Shown here piece after piece: positions 46,226 to 57,561 of a stretch of 64,000 bases of DNA. The position numbers and the translations under genes are program-made. Positions within the stretch are counted from its first letter, which is position 1, and each line of letters opens with the position of its first letter. Below the pieces are notes generated by a model, which worked only from the letters and a program-made list of their open reading frames with translations, had not been told where the DNA came from and searched no databases. Source of the stretch: Fistulifera solaris (taxonomy: Eukaryota > Bacillariophyta > Bacillariophyceae > Naviculales > Stauroneidaceae). The stretch covers positions 372,001 through 436,000 of the forward strand of contig AP026169.1 of NCBI GenBank assembly GCA_030295235.1, read 5' to 3'.

Positions 46226-46449
46226 TGCCGTGCCCTACGATAAGGACAATTCGCGAAATGAAAATTGTAAGCTAAAGATGAGTTACTCTATTTGACGAAG
46301 CGGATCCAGGAGGATTCGCTAGGAACAATGAAGATTCATGCAAGTCTGGAACCTTCGCTTGTTCCCGTGCTTCCAAGACTAATACGTAGAGATGACGTCA
46401 GCAACTCATGGAGACAGAAAAGGTTAGGGATGAGCCGTAGGCCAGCGCA
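46226..46449 (-). repeat. 5' LTR of the gypsy element
   Basis: 224 bp, followed by AACGC (46450-46454). Only 19 bp separate it from the nested insertion's right target duplication, so the nested element landed in the leader next to the primer-binding region. Confidence 0.93.
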
Positions 46450-46454
46450 AACGC

Positions 46455-46856
46455 AGAAGCAAGATCAAGATTCCTCCGCGATGCGACCAGGCGAATTCCG
46501 ACGGAGGGAGAATACCAGGTACAGTACAAGTACTCCTGCAGGGTTGAAACGGAACGCCCACAACGAAAAACTAGGATGGCTAAGAGACCTAATTACAAAG
46601 ATATTTATTTAGCCTTGAATTACACTGGAACTTCCATGACAGTAAGCATTAACGGCTCGCGTCTCGTAGCATTCGGTGCTCCAGATTACTCACAGTGTGG
46701 ATATAGTACCAGTAGGGCAAAAAAAGCAGCAAGGCAAATGATGTAACTCATGTTAAACTGCTTCTTAGTCGTTTGCGTCGAAACTTGCGAGTACTATTAA
46801 TTGCATTTTCTAAATAACTCCTCTCTAATAGTCATTACGTGAAAACGAAACGTTAA
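46455..46856. other. intergenic right of the LTR element
   Basis: 402 bp downstream of the MIF gene; no feature recognised. Confidence 0.4.
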
Positions 46857-47515
46857 CTAACCGGCAAACGTACGACGACTCCAGCCAACGTTGGCGCGAG
46901 GCATATCGAAAAAGTTGATGTAAATTCGAGCTTCGTCCACGCCGAAAGGCGCCAGGAGATCTGTAACAGCCGCCGTAATCTGTCCGTTGGACTCCACACC
47001 GATGGCACCGATGCTGTAGAGACATCCTAAAGCGGTGGGGGCATCCGATCCCCCAAAGATGACATCTGCCTTGTCGGTGATCGAAACGGCTGCAAGGCAG
47101 TACAAGAATCCAATATGGGTTGATTTAAGGAAATAAGATAATTAAATTTGAATTGAAGAAAGGCCGACATACACTTACCAATGTAAGATTCTGGCTTTCC
47201 AGTGCTGACGCAAATGGCTTTTGAACATGCTACAGAGAAGATAATGAAGCGATGAGAGGTGAACACAAAAGGGAAAATAGCCGACTCTTTAATTATCTAA
47301 CCTTTCATAATTTCCATCTTCTTATCTCCAAGGTCAACGTTAGTGGTCAAAATGAGCGAAGGGTCTCCTGGAAGTAAGCAGAACGGATGAGGTTCGTTGG
47401 AGCTTGAAGGAGCCATGGCGAGAGACGTAGAATATTCTTGGACGGCGTTCACAATGAAGGAATGAGCGTTTATAAAAGTAAATGCAAGAACGAGAAGTGA
47501 TTGCCAAGCCCACAT
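46857..47515 (-). CDS. MIF/D-dopachrome tautomerase homologue with N-terminal presequence
   Basis: Three exons (47515-47302, 47229-47179, 47089-46857) joined in exact frame, 165 residues. The core is a complete MIF fold: PSLILTTNVDLGDKKMEIM, CSKAICVSTGKPESYI, DVIFGGSDAPTALGCLYSIG, LLAPFGVDEARIYINFFDM and NVGWSRRTFAG. In MIF the catalytic residue is the N-terminal Pro after Met removal; here that Pro lies about 55 residues inside, after a hydrophobic signal-like start MWAWQSLLVLAFTFINAHSF and a Ser-rich spacer. So it is either cleaved on import or secretion to expose Pro, or it works without tautomerase activity. Compartment uncertain; A-H-S-F could act as a plastid-type site. Confidence 0.88.
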
Positions 47516-47832
47516 AATGGAAATGGTCTTTCTTAGGCCTCGTCGAAGCGTGTGAGTTGTGTGTGAAAAAGATCTGAAACTGTTTCGATCTTTGAACACT
47601 TACTATAGCGAAGAATAGTACGCTTGTTCTGTCGCGGCGAATGATTGCAATCGTACGTACTCATGACTGCGGTAAAGCAAAAGCTAAACAGACATAGTTG
47701 CGCAAATATGCGCTATTACTTCTAAAACTAAATCATTCGGCTAAAGCCCTTTCCCAAAGCAAAGCGGCATTATATGAGTTTCGAAGCGTTCATGCGCCGT
47801 CATGATAAAAACCTAAATAAGAAAATTCTGGT
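47516..47832. other. intergenic, MIF upstream / AGM downstream
   Basis: 317 bp; contains the MIF promoter by position. Nothing recognised. Confidence 0.4.
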
Positions 47833-49536
47833 TCAGCCAAAGACAGGAGCCTCTCCAATACCGTCGCACAGGCGAAACACAATTTCGGCGGCTTTCGTTG
47901 CCAGCTGATTTGCCAAAGCGCGAGTAGGTGCTTCGGCATATACGCGGACTACATCTTCCGTTCCACTGGGACGAATGAACGCACGGCCCTTTACTTCCGC
48001 CATGGCGATTTCGAGTTCTTCTTGTACTTGAACTGGTGATAAGCACTTGGTTTCGTTTTCATTCGTCTGGATGATATTGCGGTCTTTGACCAAGACCTTG
48101 GCTTGGCGCGATGGCAAGTCCGTGTAGATGGCATCCCAATCGGGCGGTGACCACCCCTGGATTTGCAAAATGGCGTCGACGAGTAGCAAATCTGAGAGGG
48201 CGTCGCCGACGGCTTGGTTGACCAAAGCTGGTAAAACGGACAATCGCTGAAGTGCTACGGAACCACGGCATCTCTTTCCTCGCAAAACAGTATCTGCTTG
48301 AGCCATGCATTCATAAAATGCCGGTCCAAACAGGACTGTCCCGTGTCCATTCGCTTCAAAGTAGACACCAACATCAAAATGCTCCGCGGCCGCGTGGTGC
48401 ACGTATTTCACTCCCGTTTTGGCGATGACAATCCCTTCCGGACCCAGGACCTGTTCCAAGTAGTGTGTCGACGCTCCGTTGGCATACGCGGTTTGAACCA
48501 CACCCAAGCGAATCGGGGGAAGACTCGGTGCATCGGCTTGTAACGCCTGATACTCCGCTTGCAAGAATCGACACAATAGACAAGCAATTTTGTCTCCATC
48601 TTGCAATCGCATTTGATCGTCTCTCACGTTAAAAAAGACAATCCGATCGGCATCTCCATCCAACGAGGCACAGTACTGCGTCGATAGATCGGCGGTGGCA
48701 TCGTAAAAGGTCGGCGGTTGCAAGGCTTTCTGCACATGCTCCGAGCCGCACTTTTCATTAAGTGGTCCGGTTCCCGGTGCATTGAGGACAAGGAGTGGTC
48801 GATGGGTGGGATCGAGATCTTGAATGGCTTGGTGCAAGGTTTGAGCGTGGGCGTATCCGACACCACAGGCTGCGTCTACTACCAAGGGCGCACGGCGGTC
48901 TCTTGCGGTATGAGAAGTCGCCAAGAGCGCGTGATACGATTGCGCCAACAGAGAAAAGTAACCGGTGACATCGGGACGTGGAGGAATCAAGAGTGGCAAA
49001 TACTCCCGATTCCCGTGCAAGACAGCATGATGGAGCATGGGGGTGGTAATGATGCCGTGATCGATTATGGCACTGCCCATGGCCCGCGCGGTTTGCACTA
49101 CCAAATCACAAAGTGCGGGAGAGTGTGTGCGCGTATCGCGTCCCACATGAATGATCGGAACAAAGTCACTCTTCGTTTTGAACTGCTCAATTTTCTGCAA
49201 CAGGCGTTGGATATCACGTTCATTCGCCATTTCGACCGCCAGCGTTTCGCCATCACTGGTCATCATCCCTCCGTCCGGATCCGCTATTTTGACACCGTTA
49301 TAGGACTCATCATTGTGCGAAGCCGTCACCATGACTCCCACCGGAGCTTGTTTTTGCCAGGAACGCAATGTGGCGACGATTCCGACGCGCACCATAATGG
49401 GCGATAGAATCGCGGCATCGTAACGGAATCCGGCCGTTCCATAATTTAGAAAGGTATCACCCGGTGGGTGTTCCTGCAGGAGTTGTAAAAGCTTCTCGGG
49501 GGATACTTCAGGTGGTAATTTCGTAGGAAGGTGCAT
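47833..49536 (-). CDS. Phosphoacetylglucosamine mutase
   Basis: Interconverts GlcNAc-6-P and GlcNAc-1-P on the way to UDP-GlcNAc (N-glycans, chitin-type polymers). 567 residues, intronless and undisturbed in frame. The catalytic phosphoserine loop is VTASHN (Ser near residue 73), the metal loop SLDGDADR near 292-298, the sugar-binding loop FEANGHGT near residue 400, and the phosphate loop RPSGTEDVVRVYAEA near the C-terminus. The start at 49536 gives MHLPTKLPPEV, shortly before the family's FLNYGTAGFR block, so it is well placed. Cytosolic by lack of any presequence. Confidence 0.95.
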   Translation of the reverse strand: MHLPTKLPPEVSPEKLLQLLQEHPPGDTFLNYGTAGFRYDAAILSPIMVRVGIVATLRSWQKQAPVGVMVTASHNDESYNGVKIADPDGGMMTSDGETLAVEMANERDIQRLLQKIEQFKTKSDFVPIIHVGRDTRTHSPALCDLVVQTARAMGSAIIDHGIITTPMLHHAVLHGNREYLPLLIPPRPDVTGYFSLLAQSYHALLATSHTARDRRAPLVVDAACGVGYAHAQTLHQAIQDLDPTHRPLLVLNAPGTGPLNEKCGSEHVQKALQPPTFYDATADLSTQYCASLDGDADRIVFFNVRDDQMRLQDGDKIACLLCRFLQAEYQALQADAPSLPPIRLGVVQTAYANGASTHYLEQVLGPEGIVIAKTGVKYVHHAAAEHFDVGVYFEANGHGTVLFGPAFYECMAQADTVLRGKRCRGSVALQRLSVLPALVNQAVGDALSDLLLVDAILQIQGWSPPDWDAIYTDLPSRQAKVLVKDRNIIQTNENETKCLSPVQVQEELEIAMAEVKGRAFIRPSGTEDVVRVYAEAPTRALANQLATKAAEIVFRLCDGIGEAPVFG

Positions 49537-49993
49537 GATGTTGCTGCTTTCTATCTTGACTTGGATACAATTAACGATGTCGATGTCTATTGCCTATTGC
49601 AAATTTTGCAAGGCAGGCAAGATGGATGCACGAATTTTTGGCGGACGCGCGAAATAATAGGTGAGGCACAAAACGATCGAAATGACCAAATACCGGATCG
49701 ACACACACTATTTCCACAGTACTTCTTGGTTTTCATTCCCGCCAAATGTCCCTTCACGGTCTTGCATGTTGACTGAATGAATCATGAACGAGTGTGTACT
49801 TTTTCCAGCACAAACGGAGAACATACCCGTCGCAATAACAAAAGGAAGGATGGTAAAGGATGATGATATTCATGTTCATTATACTTTCTCTTCATTCATC
49901 ACCTCGAAGGACATGAGAGCACTCTTGCTCTAGGAAAACACAACAATTATCATTTCATAGGCGGAACGGCTCTACTTTTCGGACCGCGGAAAA
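49537..49993. other. divergent intergenic region AGM / Arg-Ser protein
   Basis: 457 bp with no recognised gene; holds both promoters by position. Confidence 0.4.
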
Positions 49994-52900
49994 ATGATCA
50001 AAAATTGGCAGGGCATGCTCAGCCCCTCCAAAAAGAAGCGTTCATTTCAACCCGACCAGCATTCCGTCGTCGATGAATATTCGCGAACTGCTGAAAACAA
50101 TACACCGGAGGATCGAAAAAATGGGAGATTGATGCGAATGAATGTTCTTAAATCACCTCCGATCGACGCAGAAGTAGAAGACTCGTCATCGCCGGGGGTA
50201 TTTGCGAGGAGACGGAGGTCTATCACGGGGGACGAGCCCCAAATAGGAGCGTCACCTTCGTATGAAGATGCGGAAAAGAAAGCTGGATTAAAACAAAATA
50301 TTCGTGGCTTTTTTTACGCGAAAGAAATCCATGTCGAAAAAGGAAAGTGAAGAAATGATGGTGCATTCACCCAGCAACATGGTGGATGACGATGATAGTG
50401 AAAATGATATCGAACAAAGCTACCTCGAAGAGATTTTCAAGCGGAAACAAGCCGCCATGCATTCGTTGGATCAGGAGGAAATATCCGAGAGTCAATACAG
50501 TGCGGCGGAAAGTAATGTCGTGGGCGACAACAAGTCACGGCGCGGAAGGAGAAGGTCGGTGACCAAGTTGATGGCCGAAGCACGCCGGCGTGACGAAGAA
50601 AAAAAGTGCTTTGGACGGCATCTCTCCTGGGGGTGGGTTGCCGGTCGTATTAGACAATGTATCGCGGAGACGTCGAAGATCATTGCATGCTCGACCATTG
50701 GACGCACCTTCTGGTAGAGAGGCCACTGACGCGATGGATGGACGAAAGGAGCCGAACATGGTGCGACCACTCAAAGCTAGCGTTTCGTCTGTAGATAATG
50801 CTACCGCGGAAGCTACTGAGAAAAGGACGTACACGTATCGTGGATCAGCAGACGTTCAAGCTAGTTCTAATCGGAAAAGCCATACGACAGAAGATGTTGA
50901 CGAGAGAAAAGGGGTGAGAGGGCGTGAATCACAAATTAGCCGCAATGATGATGAAAATGATGTATTGAAGAATGACAGGAGAAAAAGTCACAGTGAAAAA
51001 GTAATTCGCGATTCTGGTGACAATTATCCGTATTCTGAAAGCGAAGCGAAAAGAAAATCAAATGTATCACGTAAAACAGAACAGCAAAGGATGTCTCCTG
51101 AAGACAAACGGATGAGAGACAGCGGCGACAACTTCACGAAATCCCGTGGAGATGGACATGAACAAAGGCGGAACAGTGTCGTCAGTGATAAAGGAATAAG
51201 GAAAGACCGTTATGCAAGGGACCGCTCTCGGAGCCCGGCCTCTGGACCGAAAGGTCGTTCACGATCGAAAGGTCGAAATCATGCCAGGTCACCCACACGC
51301 CATAGGTCCAAGAGTAGAAGAAGGAGGCCGGAGTTTGACGAATTTCGCGAGAGAAGGCGGTCGAAAAGTAGACATCGTTCTTCACTGGTTTCCCCGAAAA
51401 ACAATGATGATGGACATAGACGGCGCGGAAGTAGCAGCAATATGAATAGAGACCCGGATGGAGCCAGGGAACGCGGTATTGGTGATAAAGAGAAAAAGCT
51501 AAAGCGTGATTCTCACAACGTCAGGGAGGGTACTAAAGGGAAAGATCATGATCGACAGCATGAAAGAGACCGTGAAGAAAATAGGAGAAGCCCCAAGGAT
51601 GACCGCGTCCCGAGAGATCCACACGGTAGGGGAGTCAGCGAAGGGGGTCAGACGATCTCGTCGAGCCAACGATGACCACTCCTCTGCGCGTTCGTTCTTA
51701 TCGGACTCTGCGTCTTCTTTCGATTCTTTTTCGCAGCAAAGTAGGAATGGGTCGACGTCTAGCAATAGGGAGGAAATAATCAGGGGTGGGCACACGTCAC
51801 CACGTCGCAAGATGTCGAGAAGCAAGGACAAGCTAAAAAGCTACCTTCCGTCTGATGAGAGGACTAGGTCCAAGCAGAGTCGTGATTTAAGGTCACCGTC
51901 CACTATCAGCAGCAAACAAAAGATTGACTTACGCAAATCCAGAACTGAGGGCAGTGGAAAACATACGAAATCGTGGACGGAGAAGGATTTGTCTGAGGCA
52001 CAAAGTCATCACTCCCGCAATTCTGAGGCATGTAACGAATCATTTTCAGAAAAAACTGGTGCCGCTGTGGCGAAAAATGTGATTCTTCCCGAAAAGACCC
52101 AAGAGGAGAGTAAAAATGAAGCATCCAATGCGATTATCTCTGTGGCTGCGGAACCTTCTTCGGAGACGGGTCGTTTAGTTGCCCAAGATAAGAATGGGGC
52201 AATAGGCGGAGCGGAAAGGGCCAATGATGAACACGTCGTTTCTGGTCCTGATCCTCCTTCAAATGGGAAGCGCTCACGTAATCGACGTGTTGCGCTGACC
52301 TCAATACTCTGACAGCGACGTCGGAGGGGGAGCGAGAGGCGGACATACTGTCACTTTGCTCATCTTACAGCAAACCTTTGGTGCCTGCACGGACTTCGTA
52401 TCACTCTGAACTGTTTATTAAGGTACCTGACGATTGCAGTAACATGATAAGTTCAGATCGGCATGATTTAATTTACGATGATAGTGGGACGGGTGTTCCT
52501 TGGTTGCACCATTTGGAACAAGTCGTGCCAAATTCATCTGTTGACAAGCCACAAGAATGTCGCAACACTGCAAATGACTCGTCATCATCGTTTAATCACG
52601 ACGAGATAACTGTCACGAAGCAAATAAATGAGACCGATCATAACCATGAATATCATGATGAAAACGTTACGGTGGTGATGCAGGCGGATTATTGTGAACC
52701 AGCCTTTTTTGATGTTGCTGATGATGAGGCCAAAGTGAATCTTGTTCGAGATGGAACATCAAACAAGGTATTACAGTCACACGAAATTGATTCGCAAGCG
52801 AAGCAATATTATTATGAGAACGACAAATTGAGTGCTAATTCAGAAACATTTGATGATGCCTTGTCGATTGGGGCGAAGAACCTCTGTTGGCCGTGAAGGA

Positions 52901-53902
52901 AACAGAGCAGAGTGAGATGACTGCATCTTTTAAAGAGGACAAACCTGAAAAAGGTCAAACTGGCACGAGCCCTCCTCCCGCAAACCTCGGTGCGGATAAA
53001 GATATGGACAATCCACGCGACTGGGAAAAGATGCAACAGGATTATCATAGTGTCGATTTCGAGGGGCAAGTGAATCCAGACAAGTCGTCAAACCAATCGT
53101 ATATGACAAATCGCTTAGTGCATGATGACAAGTCAGAAAAGTCACTTGAGCTCGAGCTGCCTTCGGAGACGAAGATTAGACTTGAGGGTCCTGATGATAG
53201 TACTCATGATGTCTCCTCGACAAGAGATGTTGGCATCACGTCCAGTGCTACCCACCCCGTAAGCAAAGAAACAATTTGGCGACAACAGCTATCGATTCAG
53301 CGAATCAAGAATCGACGTCCATAGTAGATTGGTCTCGCGACAAAAGTCACGAGTCGGCTGGAGCCTGGATAAGCTGCGAAGTAACACCCAGCGAACCATC
53401 TCAGAATTCTATTTTGTCTTCTCCCGTGTCTAGCCGAGGCCGCGACAGATCGAGGAAGTCGGTGAAGGGATCGTCAAAGAAGGGTGACGAACATAAGCGA
53501 ACAAATCTACGGAACAAACAAGACCACCACGATGCATCCGACAATCGCAGTCTCTCGCCCATACGAAGAAACTCAGAAAACAGAGTTTCCAGTGATGCCA
53601 GTTCACGTGATAGTAAGATTTCTTCGTGGAGACCCCCCAAACCAAATGAGATGGGCACCGATGAAAGCAACAAGACTTTACAGATGCGAAGGAGGCGCTC
53701 ATCTCGCCGAATGGATAGTCATCGCGAAGTAAATAAGAACGACGCGACCTCTGTTGAGTATGACGAAGAGGATGTTTTCACACTATACAAATGGTCAGGG
53801 AATCGGCAAGATGAAAGTAAGATTCGAGGAGAGAGACTTGCTTTGAGAAAGTCGATAAAGGCGCTGTCTTTTTTAAGTGCTTTCGAGACCGTTGGTATTT
53901 AA
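49994..53902 (+). CDS. Large disordered Arg/Ser-rich protein
   Basis: About 1,300 residues if read as one gene. It is dominated by Arg, Ser, Asp, Glu and Lys. The region 51190-51430 holds RS-type repeats (RDRSRSPASGPKGRSRSKGR, RHRSKSRRRR) like SR splicing proteins, but no RRM is visible. The remainder has many RRxS and SP sites, likely phosphorylated. The C-terminus ends with a more ordered FTLYKWSGNRQDESKIRGERLALRKSIKALSFLSAF. Composition continues across about six frame changes (for example T7 near 50316 and A7 near 50600), so I read them as indels in one gene, though two or more adjacent genes cannot be ruled out. Role in RNA or chromatin is a guess from composition. Confidence 0.6.
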
Positions 53903-53986
53903 AGGAATGAGACTAAGGTACTAAACATGCACCAGATATTGACCAATACTTTCTCGCTTTTATCCAGGCTACATTTACAGTATTAT

Positions 53987-55970
53987 TCAGTTTTCCAGCA
54001 TTACATCGTCACCGTTGTTTTCGCTACTCGGTTCGTCACATAATCCAAAGATCCCACCACCGCTACTACTCGATCTCATAAAACTAGCATGAGCAGCTGT
54101 GAAAAAGCTCCGCTTCTTTCGTGTGTCCGATTTCAGCATTAGCTCTACCCCGTCGCTACTAAAACTCCGTTGAACGTCACGAAGTTTGCGACCAATCTGA
54201 CTAAACCGTGATTTTATCCCGTGTTCTGGCCGAACTTGCCGATCCTGATCGGTCGCGTCATCCTCGTGCTCCAAGTTACCGGCATCAGACTCTTCGAAGT
54301 TTATTGCTGCACTTTCACCCAGATCATACACTGGTAAGTGTGGCACATCGCTTTCTGCTACAGCTCTTGCCAATCTCAAGGTGCTCTCGCTTTCAACATT
54401 ATGATCCTTGGACAATTCTTGAACAAATCCTTTCTCGTTCAATGTAAACTGCATGAACGTGGCCGCAACCGCATTTGTGTCGTGTGACGACGTATCAGAA
54501 GCTGAGCTCAGCGATTTTCTTGATGCGCCATAATCCAGCGCCGATACATCGGTGGAACCACTTCTGTTAAGATAAGACCTTTTGGATCGAGGCGAAACTC
54601 TTGCCTTATGAGACCTACTAGTCGTAGGTGGGGGCTTGTTTGCATGATTTCTTCGCCCCCGTCTTGTGGGTCTTACTTCCAAACCGGAATCTTCCGAAAT
54701 TCGACTGTCAGCAAGGCTTACTTGCGCGGAACCCAGTGTACGTCGGTGTATGGAATCATCAATGGCTCTTGGAAGGAAGTTCGCCAGAGGATCGATGCTA
54801 AAATCATCGCTATTGCTGAATACCGTACTTGTAAGTTGAACATTGCCGATGCTGTTATCGTCGTCGGCGCTCCGTTCCGAGTCGGAATGAGATCTTGTAA
54901 AATAGCGATCCGTTGAATCACTGGGACCTTTCAGTGGCTGTTTGATAGAATGGTCCTTATTTTTCTTCTCTCCAGAAACGCGACGTGGTGTAACACTATC
55001 ACTTTTGCTGCTTTCATTCGGATGGTTCTTTTCACCCGAGGTCCGTCGTGGTGTAGCTCCCTGCTCGCGATTTTTATCGCTAGAGGTCTGCCGCGGCGTG
55101 TTGCTCTCACTGTTGCTGATTTTCAAGTTATCTTTTTCTCCCGATGTCCGTCGTGGCGCAGCAGTCTCCGTTTTGCTTTTACCCAAGTTGTTCTTTTCTC
55201 CCGAGCTCCGTCGCGGAGCAGTAGTCTCACTTTTGATATTTCCTACATTGTTCTTTTTCTCCCGAAATCCGTCGCGGCGCAGCAGTCTCCGTTTTGCTGT
55301 TGCTCGGATTGTTCTTTTCTCCCGAGGTCCGCCGCGGAAGAGCCCCTAACTCCGTTTGCCCCGTTTCTCCGGACGTACGTCGTTGGGTTGCTTTCTCTAG
55401 TTTGTTGCTCATACCACTGTTTTCTCCCGAACGCAGCGCTGTTCCATTGTTTCGATCCACTTTTTCTCCCCGAACTACGTCGTTTCGTTGGGCTGGTTTC
55501 GTTTCGTTTTATTATTCGTTCTGGCATGGCGGGTTGGAGAGCATTATCTTTCATAATTACATCCTTTGTTGAATCCACCGGAACGGCTGTTGCTATTTCC
55601 TCATTCAACGATTCAATACCCGTGACGATATTCATTCTCTCCTTGCCATGACTGAAGGGAGTATCGAATACAATAGTCCAAGTAATACCGGCACGTTCCC
55701 CTTGCAAGGACTTTCGAGCCAGAATATTCCGCGAAAGGGGGAGACCCCGCTGCCGGACGTTTCACAGCCTTTGCAGCCGGTGGATCCTCTTTACGTGTCG
55801 TCGGTCGACTATCATCCCTGCTCCGAGACCGTCGCCGCGGGGAAGCATCCGCCGGTGCTCGCAGATTACTTGTGCTGCGTCGTGGCGGTGAAGCCCTCGC
55901 GACTCTCCGTCGCCGTCCGGGAATAACAGGAGAGGCTGTGTATGGATTCGACTCCCCTCATGGTGTTCAT
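53987..55970 (-). CDS. Disordered protein with repeated RRTSGEK phospho-motifs
   Basis: About 650 residues if read as one gene; tail-to-tail with the preceding gene (84 bp). A basic SR-like start (PRRRSRSRDDSR) and an acidic linker are followed, from about 55480 to 54970, by seven or eight degenerate repeats of roughly 20-28 residues built around (A/T)PRR(T/I/V)SGEK. Each is an R-R-x-S site, the consensus of PKA and related AGC kinases. A Ser-rich middle follows and a C-terminal part with FMQFTLNEKGFVQEL, RFSQIGRKLRDVQRSFSSDG and FFTAAHASFMRSSSSGGGIFG. Frame changes near 55955, 55650, 55480 and 55250 are bridged by the same repeat, so one gene is likely. No enzyme domain seen; family not recognised. 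Confidence 0.62.
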
Positions 55971-56502
55971 TGCAATAAAGTTGACAGCCTACGTTCTTAT
56001 CTTTCTTCTTGCATCTTCATGCTCTCTAGTTGTTTATTATCACTATTCGTCCGGAAGTTCATTGTTGTCGTCGTGTTTTGCTGGCACTATCCGTTCGTGA
56101 CTTGCAAGTCGGGAAGTATTCTTTTGTATCCGCGGCTTTTGCAGTTTGGCGCACTCCGTAGGTCATGGTCATAGAACGTTCCATAAGTCATACCAGTAGA
56201 GTTGTTCCTACTAAATGTCTTCTGTAGTACTGTACGTGTGGCCAGAACCAATAAGGCCTTTCATGCACGCTGGTTCCCATATACATACCTGTCTCTCCGT
56301 TACTCATTTGACTCGACATTGAATAATGGAAATTTGAAAATGCCAATTTCCCGGCATTTTAAGTTTACCTACATTTCTCACTCGATATAGGAAGCCCACA
56401 TGAAATAATGAAGTTGGCAACAAGCAACCAACACCTTAGAAAGAGCAACAATTTGTTTCAAACGTCATTTAAACCTCAATTTTCTTTGGAAACCCTGGAA
56501 CA
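55971..56502. other. divergent intergenic region
   Basis: 532 bp between divergent starts; nothing recognised. Confidence 0.4.
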
Positions 56503-57561
56503 ATGATCGGAGACACGACGAGTGAGTCTCATTCACCGAGAAAGACAAAACGAAGGACTATCTTTGGTTCGTTATTCGCTATTGCAGCTTTCTCGTCATG
56601 TCGGTTACGAGACACCTTTACCCGTGGAAACTTCGTCGACTTTTTATCCGAACCAGAAAACAAACGATCCCCTTTCTTCGGAGCTTTCCCGAATGTTGAG
56701 ACTGCCGAAAAACTCCACAACTTTTCCGATTTATCCGATCTCGTACAATTACAAAATCTGCCCGTACCTCACAATCTCAATATTCTATTCATGGGAGACT
56801 CTTTGACTCGGTATCAGTACCTTGACTTGGTTTATTTCTTATCCCACAATGGCACGTGGCCATCACCGGACGATACTCCGAATATGGTGCTGGAGAATAC
56901 GCACAAAAACGGCTGGGTCCAATTTTTCAATTTTACGAATGCAGCGTTACGACCGTATGAACAGTGCGATTGTTTTCGTCTCCACTCGGCCATCAAGGCC
57001 GTTGAGAATCGGTACTTTTATGATCCCGAACGCAACAACTCTGTAACATATTTGCAAAAGTTCGGAATGTATCCGTTCAAAAGTTCGTGGCATGTCACGG
57101 ATGTATACAAGGAACATGAGTTGGTACAACTGCCGTTGGCATTGTCGTTTGTACACAAAGACTTGGACTGGGCAGACGCCATTCGGGATTTCGTTTGTCA
57201 CATGTCTCCCAAACCGTCGGTATTCATTTTTAATGCGGGCATTTGGGCCGACCATGATTTGGTGAATGTTCAAATGCAAGAAAGGATTGTCGAGGCGCTC
57301 CAAGAATGCCAAATCGTGAGCATGTATAAGACCACCACCAAAATGAGTGATCAACTCAATCAGACTTGGGATGAGTACGAGCAACAGTTGTGCAATCTCA
57401 CGGACTATTGCATGGACTTGAGATGGACCGCAATCATTCCCGAGGAACATTTTTGGGATACGAAACACTTCCGTGAACCTATATATTCGATGATGAATAT
57501 TCAGCTGCTATCATTGCTCACTTCCAGCAACCTCATCGAATCCTTTGAAACGGTATCATGA
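56503..57561 (+). CDS. SGNH/TBL-like putative O-acyltransferase of the secretory pathway
   Basis: 352 residues. A basic N-terminus KTKRR is followed by a hydrophobic anchor IFGSLFAIAAFSSC (type II membrane protein). The catalytic part begins with NILFMGDSLTRYQYLDLVYFL, a GDS nucleophile block as in trichome-birefringence-like/PC-esterase enzymes, and closes with FWDTKHFREPIYSMMN, where D-x-x-H supplies the other catalytic residues. The SVFIFNAGIWADH segment matches the SGNH block around Asn. Such enzymes acetylate cell-wall or secreted polysaccharides in the Golgi. The neighbours are glycosyltransferases, consistent with a polysaccharide role. Substrate unknown. Confidence 0.78.
   Translation: MIGDTTSESHSPRKTKRRTIFGSLFAIAAFSSCRLRDTFTRGNFVDFLSEPENKRSPFFGAFPNVETAEKLHNFSDLSDLVQLQNLPVPHNLNILFMGDSLTRYQYLDLVYFLSHNGTWPSPDDTPNMVLENTHKNGWVQFFNFTNAALRPYEQCDCFRLHSAIKAVENRYFYDPERNNSVTYLQKFGMYPFKSSWHVTDVYKEHELVQLPLALSFVHKDLDWADAIRDFVCHMSPKPSVFIFNAGIWADHDLVNVQMQERIVEALQECQIVSMYKTTTKMSDQLNQTWDEYEQQLCNLTDYCMDLRWTAIIPEEHFWDTKHFREPIYSMMNIQLLSLLTSSNLIESFETVS

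Larger units (their letters stand above)
39606..46449 (-). mobile_element. Ty3/gypsy LTR retrotransposon fossil, with nested LTR element
   Basis: 6.8 kb including a 1.8-kb nested insertion. LTRs begin TG and end CA; the 5-bp target duplication AACGC is at 39601-39605 and 46450-46454. The element reads on the minus strand. Parts in order: gag-like region about 44400-43600, aspartic protease near 43070-42750, reverse transcriptase about 42390-41870, RNase H about 41510-41200, integrase with zinc-binding head and core about 40900-40200. The order RT-RNaseH-integrase places it in Ty3/gypsy rather than copia. The two LTRs differ at three positions over about 223 bp, so it is young. It looks broken, with several breaks in its coding region and an element inserted near its 5' end. 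Confidence 0.93.

Noticed and set aside
48718-49407. 229-codon plus-strand open frame
   Set aside because: It is antisense to phosphoacetylglucosamine mutase, which has full family motifs.
54950-55651. Plus-strand open frame with repeated hydrophobic FSRG-like units
   Set aside because: It is the antisense of the RRTSGEK repeats; the minus-strand reading continues into other coding sequence.
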